From the NCBI GenBank assembly GCA_027618625.1, contig JAQCER010000049.1, positions 1 to 10,651 on the forward strand: 10,651 bases of DNA, given 5' to 3'. The stretch's first letter is position 1. Each line of letters opens with the position of its first letter. The notes beneath the pieces were generated by a model, which searched no databases, was not told the DNA's origin, and saw only the letters and a list, made by a program, of their open reading frames with translations. The stretch is from Verrucomicrobiota bacterium. GTDB lineage: Bacteria; Verrucomicrobiota; Verrucomicrobiia; Verrucomicrobiales; DEV007. Positions 7,724 to 10,651 of this stretch are shown piece after piece. The position numbers were made by a program, and so were the translations under genes.

Positions 7724-8475
7724 TTAATCCTTCTTCGGAGTTGGGTCGCTCGGCGTAATTGGCACGAATATCACTTTACCGCCTGACGAACCCGACTCCT
7801 TGTCTTTTCGCTTAATGAGAGTGACAACTTCTTCACGATCAAAGCCTTTTGGATAATAACCGTAGATTTTCTTGAATTCCCTAGCCAAGGACTTCGGAAT
7901 GTCGAAATCCCGCGTCGTTGCAACAAACCCACCGCCTGGGGACGGTGCGAGCAGATAAATTCCTCGAACATCCAAAGGAGCCCGCCCGAAGTCGAATCCC
8001 CCATCATCGACGGCCTCGGCAGACGGAATCGAATCTTTACCGTAGCGGTTTTTGCCCGAATAGACGGCCTTTCCGCCCTCATCCGACGAAGGGGTTGCAC
8101 CATCACTGAGCGCCCGCTTCAATGCAGAACGGATCTGGGAAGCAGAATCCGGCGCAACTGAGATGGCACATTCGGCAACCGTTGGAGCCATGCTTTCTGA
8201 GGCAATCACCGCAGCAAAAACTATCTCACCCACGAGCTTTTCGTTCGCCTTGGACGCCACGATCGCAGCTTTCACCACTTCACACGCGCACTTTTCGTGG
8301 TTCGCCATAGAGTCCTCTACGATCATCAGCACCTTTTCCGGTGCTGCCTCTACCTGCTTGGTGACAGAATCGGCGATCGTTTCGCAATCCGCAGCAATCC
8401 GCAGCAATCCGCAGCAATCGCAGCGTTTGCGGCAAAGACGGTGGCGACCACTCCCAATGTTTGTAACAATTTCAT
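7724..8475 (-). pseudogene. Secreted protein of unknown function, frame broken by a 10-bp tandem repeat
   Basis: An ATG at 8475 begins a textbook signal peptide (MKLLQTLGVVATVFAANA then AIAAD), but this frame ends after 41 codons. The main body, 220 residues beginning CETIADSVTK, is in another frame and runs to the stop at 7724. The break lies in a 10-bp repeat at 8384-8419; removing exactly two units joins AIAAD to CETIADS in one frame and gives 243 residues. The body has an alanine-rich helical half with Cys in EKCACEVVKA and AECAISVA and apparent repeats of about 35 residues. A linker rich in Ser, Gly and Asp follows, then a half with APLDVRGIYLLAPSPGG and FKKIYGYYPKGF, and a Pro/Lys end. 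The long body is still open and looks protein-like, so the change is recent, reversible, or an assembly error. In its own frame only TTG-type starts exist (e.g. 8407), and these lack the signal peptide. I do not recognise the family. Position suggests a link to the polysaccharide export genes downstream. Confidence 0.7.
8384..8419. repeat. 10-bp tandem repeat (3.6 copies) inside a coding region
   Basis: The plus-strand unit GCAGCAATCC repeats with perfect period 10 over 36 bases; a degenerate further half-copy follows (GCAGCG). On the coding (minus) strand the unit is GGATTGCTGC. Since 10 is not a multiple of 3, each unit gained or lost changes the reading frame of the secreted-protein gene it lies in. 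The repeat falls exactly at the end of the signal peptide. Confidence 0.95.
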
Positions 8476-8501
8476 AATGAGCGTTCTAATGATTACCAAC
8501 G

Positions 8502-8535
8502 GCACCCTGTTCCAAGATTTGGCGGAACGGGGTGC
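8502..8535 (-). other. Long hairpin in the leader of the frameshifted gene
   Basis: GCACCCTGTTCC (8502-8513) pairs with GGAACGGGGTGC (8524-8535): twelve pairs including one G-T, with a ten-base loop. No U tract follows on the minus strand (GCCGTTGGT), so it is a poor intrinsic terminator for trpB. It ends 26 bases before the ATG at 8475 and would sit in the mRNA leader, where it could stabilise the message or affect translation. Its role is unknown. Confidence 0.6.
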
Positions 8536-8575
8536 TAGCCTAATTAGCAGACCTTGATAATATGCCATTGAGAAT

Positions 8576-8603
8576 ATCTTACGGCAAGAGTTTTTTATGA
8601 CAA
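8576..8603 (-). promoter_or_regulatory. Possible sigma-70-type promoter for the frameshifted secreted-protein gene
   Basis: On the minus strand TTGTCA (8598-8603, five of six consensus bases) and TAAGAT (8576-8581, four of six) are 16 bp apart. They lie between the trpB stop and the leader hairpin, giving a leader of about 95 bases. The match is moderate and untested. Confidence 0.35.
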
Positions 8604-8610
8604 TTCAGGT

Positions 8611-9882
8611 TTATTTTAATAATTCCTGCCCAAGCTCACTCTTCAACTTCGCCTGATTCTCTAAAATGTACTTAGCCGCCTGCTCCACGTCTTTATCGCC
8701 ACGGCCCGAGCAGTTGACGATAATGATTTCGTCCCTCCCCATTTTCGGTGCCTGCTTAAGGACGTAGGCGATGGCGTGGGAAGTTTCGAGAGCTGGGATA
8801 ATCCCTTCGATGCGCGAGAGTTCCTGAAACCCATCAAGTGCTTCATTATCAGTCGCATAGTCGTAGTCGATACGGCCTTGTTCCCTGTAAAACGCGTGCT
8901 CCGGTCCTACCGCTGCATAGTCTAATCCTGCGCTCACCGAGTGCGTCAGTTCGATCTGCCCATCGGCATCGGCCAATAGAAACGTCTTTGTCCCCTGTAG
9001 AACCCCCAGCTTGCCCCCTTGGAATCTCGCCGCATGGCGCCCCTGCACGATTCCGTCTCCGCCGGCCTCTACGCCGACCATTTTGACGCTTTCATCCCGC
9101 AAAAACGGGTGAAACAGGCCAATCGCGTTGCTTCCTCCACCGACGCAAGCCACCAGCAGATCCGGTAGCCGCTCTTCGCGCTCAAGAATCTGTCGCCGTG
9201 CCTCGACACCAATTACCCGGTGAAAATCCCTGACAATCATCGGAAAAGGATGAGAACCCAGGGCCGAACCCAAAATATAATGGGTGTCACGGACGTTGGT
9301 GACCCAGTCCCGCATGGCTTCATTTACCGCCTCCTTGAGCGTGGCCTGCCCTGCGGTCACTGGCCGCACTTCGGCCCCCAGAAAGCGCATCCGGGCGACA
9401 TTCAACGCCTGGCGCTTCATGTCCACTGCCCCCATATAAATGACGCAGTCAAAGCCAAATCGGGCCGCAACCGTGGCCGTGGCGACACCGTGCTGGCCCG
9501 CACCTGTTTCGGCGATGATCCGCTTTTTGCCCAAACGCTTGGCCAGGAGAATTTGCCCCAGCGCGTTGTTAATTTTGTGGGCACCCGTGTGCAGCAGATC
9601 TTCTCGTTTCAGATAAATGCGCGCACCACCCAGCTTCTCCGTAAGCCGCTCGGCAAGGTAGAGCGGCGTTTCGCGCCCACAGTATTCACGAAGCAATCGC
9701 GCCAATTCACCCTGAAATTGCTGGTCCACACGCGCCTTCTGATACTCCAGATCCAGCTCGGTCAGCGCCGCCATCAACGTCTCCGGAACAAACATTCCAC
9801 CGAATTGCCCAAAATGCCCGTGAGCATCTGGCAAGATTTGCGGATCCGGCGTCGAGGTAGTGGAAGAAATGGTTTGAGACAT
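8611..9882 (-). CDS. trpB: Tryptophan synthase beta subunit
   Basis: A 423-residue PLP enzyme that joins indole and serine to make tryptophan, normally as an alpha2-beta2 complex with TrpA. The N-terminus has the family start [15 protein letters not shown] (22-36). The PLP lysine is K103 in [13 protein letters not shown], and the catalytic glutamate is E125 in AETGAGQHG. The phosphate loop is GGGSNAIG (248-255), and CSGRGDKD (391-398) holds the residue that contacts the pyridine nitrogen. These features mark the usual TrpA-partnered TrpB1 form. It is slightly longer than E. coli TrpB (397), with about ten extra residues at the front (Ser/Thr-rich) and a Lys-rich tail. The ATG at 9882 has no Shine-Dalgarno sequence. 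No trpA follows: the next gene downstream is the unrelated secreted protein. It is divergent from the GT4 gene at 10001. Confidence 0.97.
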   Translation of the reverse strand: MSQTISSTTSTPDPQILPDAHGHFGQFGGMFVPETLMAALTELDLEYQKARVDQQFQGELARLLREYCGRETPLYLAERLTEKLGGARIYLKREDLLHTGAHKINNALGQILLAKRLGKKRIIAETGAGQHGVATATVAARFGFDCVIYMGAVDMKRQALNVARMRFLGAEVRPVTAGQATLKEAVNEAMRDWVTNVRDTHYILGSALGSHPFPMIVRDFHRVIGVEARRQILEREERLPDLLVACVGGGSNAIGLFHPFLRDESVKMVGVEAGGDGIVQGRHAARFQGGKLGVLQGTKTFLLADADGQIELTHSVSAGLDYAAVGPEHAFYREQGRIDYDYATDNEALDGFQELSRIEGIIPALETSHAIAYVLKQAPKMGRDEIIIVNCSGRGDKDVEQAAKYILENQAKLKSELGQELLK

Positions 9883-9887
9883 GGTTC

Positions 9888-9916
9888 AATATGTGCGCGC
9901 AGCAGGGGCTCTGCAA
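9888..9916 (-). promoter_or_regulatory. Possible promoter giving a leaderless trpB mRNA
   Basis: On the minus strand TTGCAG (9911-9916) and CATATT (9888-9893) are 17 bp apart, each matching four of six consensus bases. The -10 box ends five bases before the trpB ATG, so transcription would begin at or next to the start codon. That would agree with the missing Shine-Dalgarno sequence. Low confidence. Confidence 0.3.
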
Positions 9917-9957
9917 TCGGCGAATCGGATCCGAATCGACAATTCGCGACGGAATCG
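9914..9957. promoter_or_regulatory. Cluster of AATCG motifs between divergent trpB and GT4 genes
   Basis: AATCG occurs four times on the plus strand in 44 bases (at 9915, 9923, 9934 and 9953). Two copies form CGAATCG direct repeats at 9921-9927 and 9932-9938, exactly 11 bp apart, about one helical turn. Between and overlapping them is the perfect 10-bp palindrome TCGGATCCGA (9925-9934). The layout suits a regulator-binding site in a divergent promoter region, but no known operator is recognised. Confidence 0.3.
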
Positions 9958-10000
9958 CTTAGGCCCCAACCTTACCTTGTGCTATTCCCTGAAACCGGAG

Positions 10001-10651
10001 ATGCCCACCCCTCTTCAGCCTTTCCATCTTGCCTATGTGTTCGAGCGTTTCCCCTCGTTCACGCAGACGTTCTGTGCCCGGGAAATTCTCGAACTCGAAC
10101 GTCTCGGCCTGAGACCACTGATTTTCTCAATCCACGACACGCGTGAAGAGAACATCAGGCACTTCCCCGAAAAATTGTTCGATCGTGTCCACGTCCTGCC
10201 GCCTCCGGAAAAGCTGGTGGAGATCGTCAAAACGCGCAAAGGCCGAAACGAATTCCCTCAAGGTGTCGTCCTAACATTGCGCCATTGGGGCGATCGCCCG
10301 GATAAACTGCGCGTCTACGAAGCAGCCTATATCGGCAGTGAAATGCAACGTCAAGGGGTGCGCCACGCTCATTCCCACTTCGCTGGAATCGGCGCGCGCG
10401 CCTGCTGGTGGATGCGGGCGTTCTATGGCCATACTTTCAGCTTCACCGGCCACGCGAACGACATCTTTTGCGATCCAGATAGTAATGATCTGATCACCCT
10501 TGACCGCCTCATTGAAGCCGCGACGCTCGTCATCTCGGTCAGCGACTACAGCGTCAAGCGCCTGGGTGAAAAGTATCCGGCCTCCGCTGCAAAAATTCAT
10601 CGCGTTTACAACGGTCTCGATCTCCAGCCGTTTGAGAAGGTGATCGGAGCG
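10001..10651 (+). CDS. GT4 family glycosyltransferase, exopolysaccharide type (3' truncated by window edge)
   Basis: The first 217 codons of a GT-B glycosyltransferase, open to the window end. The N-terminal domain begins HLAYVFERFPSFTQTFCARE (9-28), the form seen in colanic-acid/exopolysaccharide enzymes such as WcaL/AmsK, where FPSxTQTF marks the acceptor side. Further on are HAHSHFA (122-128), SFTGHANDIF (147-156), a linker ISVSDYSVKRLGE (178-190) and RVYNGLDL (201-208), which opens the donor domain. The nucleotide-sugar site lies beyond the window. I chose the ATG at 10001 because family similarity begins right after it. GGAG abuts this ATG without a spacer, so initiation is not Shine-Dalgarno-led. 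The frame is also open upstream to trpB, with an ATG at 9881 overlapping the trpB start, but that stretch has no recognisable protein. It is transcribed away from trpB and is the likely first gene of a rightward cluster. Confidence 0.85.
   Translation, partial: MPTPLQPFHLAYVFERFPSFTQTFCAREILELERLGLRPLIFSIHDTREENIRHFPEKLFDRVHVLPPPEKLVEIVKTRKGRNEFPQGVVLTLRHWGDRPDKLRVYEAAYIGSEMQRQGVRHAHSHFAGIGARACWWMRAFYGHTFSFTGHANDIFCDPDSNDLITLDRLIEAATLVISVSDYSVKRLGEKYPASAAKIHRVYNGLDLQPFEKVIGA

Noticed and set aside
8350..8568. A separate 72-residue protein with an internal signal peptide
   Set aside because: Its useful part starts at the ATG at 8475 and its last 18 codons are the repeat and out-of-frame reading of the next gene, so it is better explained as the broken 5' end of that gene.
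8576..8596. CTTACGGCAAG followed by six T on the plus strand as a terminator
   Set aside because: The stem is only about three base pairs and no plus-strand gene ends here.
9220..10146. A 308-codon plus-strand open frame opposite trpB
   Set aside because: It lies almost wholly antisense to a clear trpB gene and then runs out of frame into the GT4 gene. Its protein has no recognisable pattern.

Overview
The window looks like a chromosomal segment of a Gram-negative bacterium, most likely from the Verrucomicrobiota (Opitutae/Puniceicoccales-like). This assignment is inferred from the mix of genes and weak Shine-Dalgarno use, not from a marker gene. An outer-membrane beta-barrel ending in Phe and several signal peptides show a Gram-negative envelope. 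No rRNA, tRNA, insertion sequence or CRISPR array was seen, and no stretch over about 300 bases lacks a gene.

Left edge (2-1393, + strand): the 3' part of a dimethylglycine/sarcosine dehydrogenase-like flavoprotein with its folate-binding GcvT-type domains. It converges, with a 10-bp gap, on a minus-strand block. Read in the direction of transcription (right to left), that block is: a frameshifted secreted protein (8475-7724), a beta-barrel outer-membrane protein (7537-6341), a strong intrinsic terminator, a Wzc-type co-polymerase/tyrosine kinase (6234-3988), a short Wza-type export protein (3933-3304), a second terminator, a SufU-type Fe-S scaffold (3097-2642) and a WaaG-like GT4 glycosyltransferase (2555-1404).

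The middle genes form an exopolysaccharide export unit. Wzc would control chain length and polymerisation at the inner membrane through Tyr phosphorylation. The short Wza-type protein would span the periplasm. The beta-barrel could supply the outer-membrane pore that the short Wza-type protein lacks. The GT4 at 1404-2555 and the plus-strand GT4 entering at 10001 may build the glycan or LPS.

Right edge: trpB (9882-8611, -) without an adjacent trpA, divergent from the 5' part of a second GT4 glycosyltransferase (10001 onward, +). The 118-bp gap between them has a cluster of AATCG motifs and a possible leaderless promoter for trpB.

The most notable observation is a 36-bp run of a 10-bp repeat that separates a clean signal peptide from its otherwise well-preserved secreted protein. 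Removing exactly two units, or adding one, restores a single frame. The locus is therefore either a recent mutation or a phase-variable switch beside a capsule/exopolysaccharide export locus.
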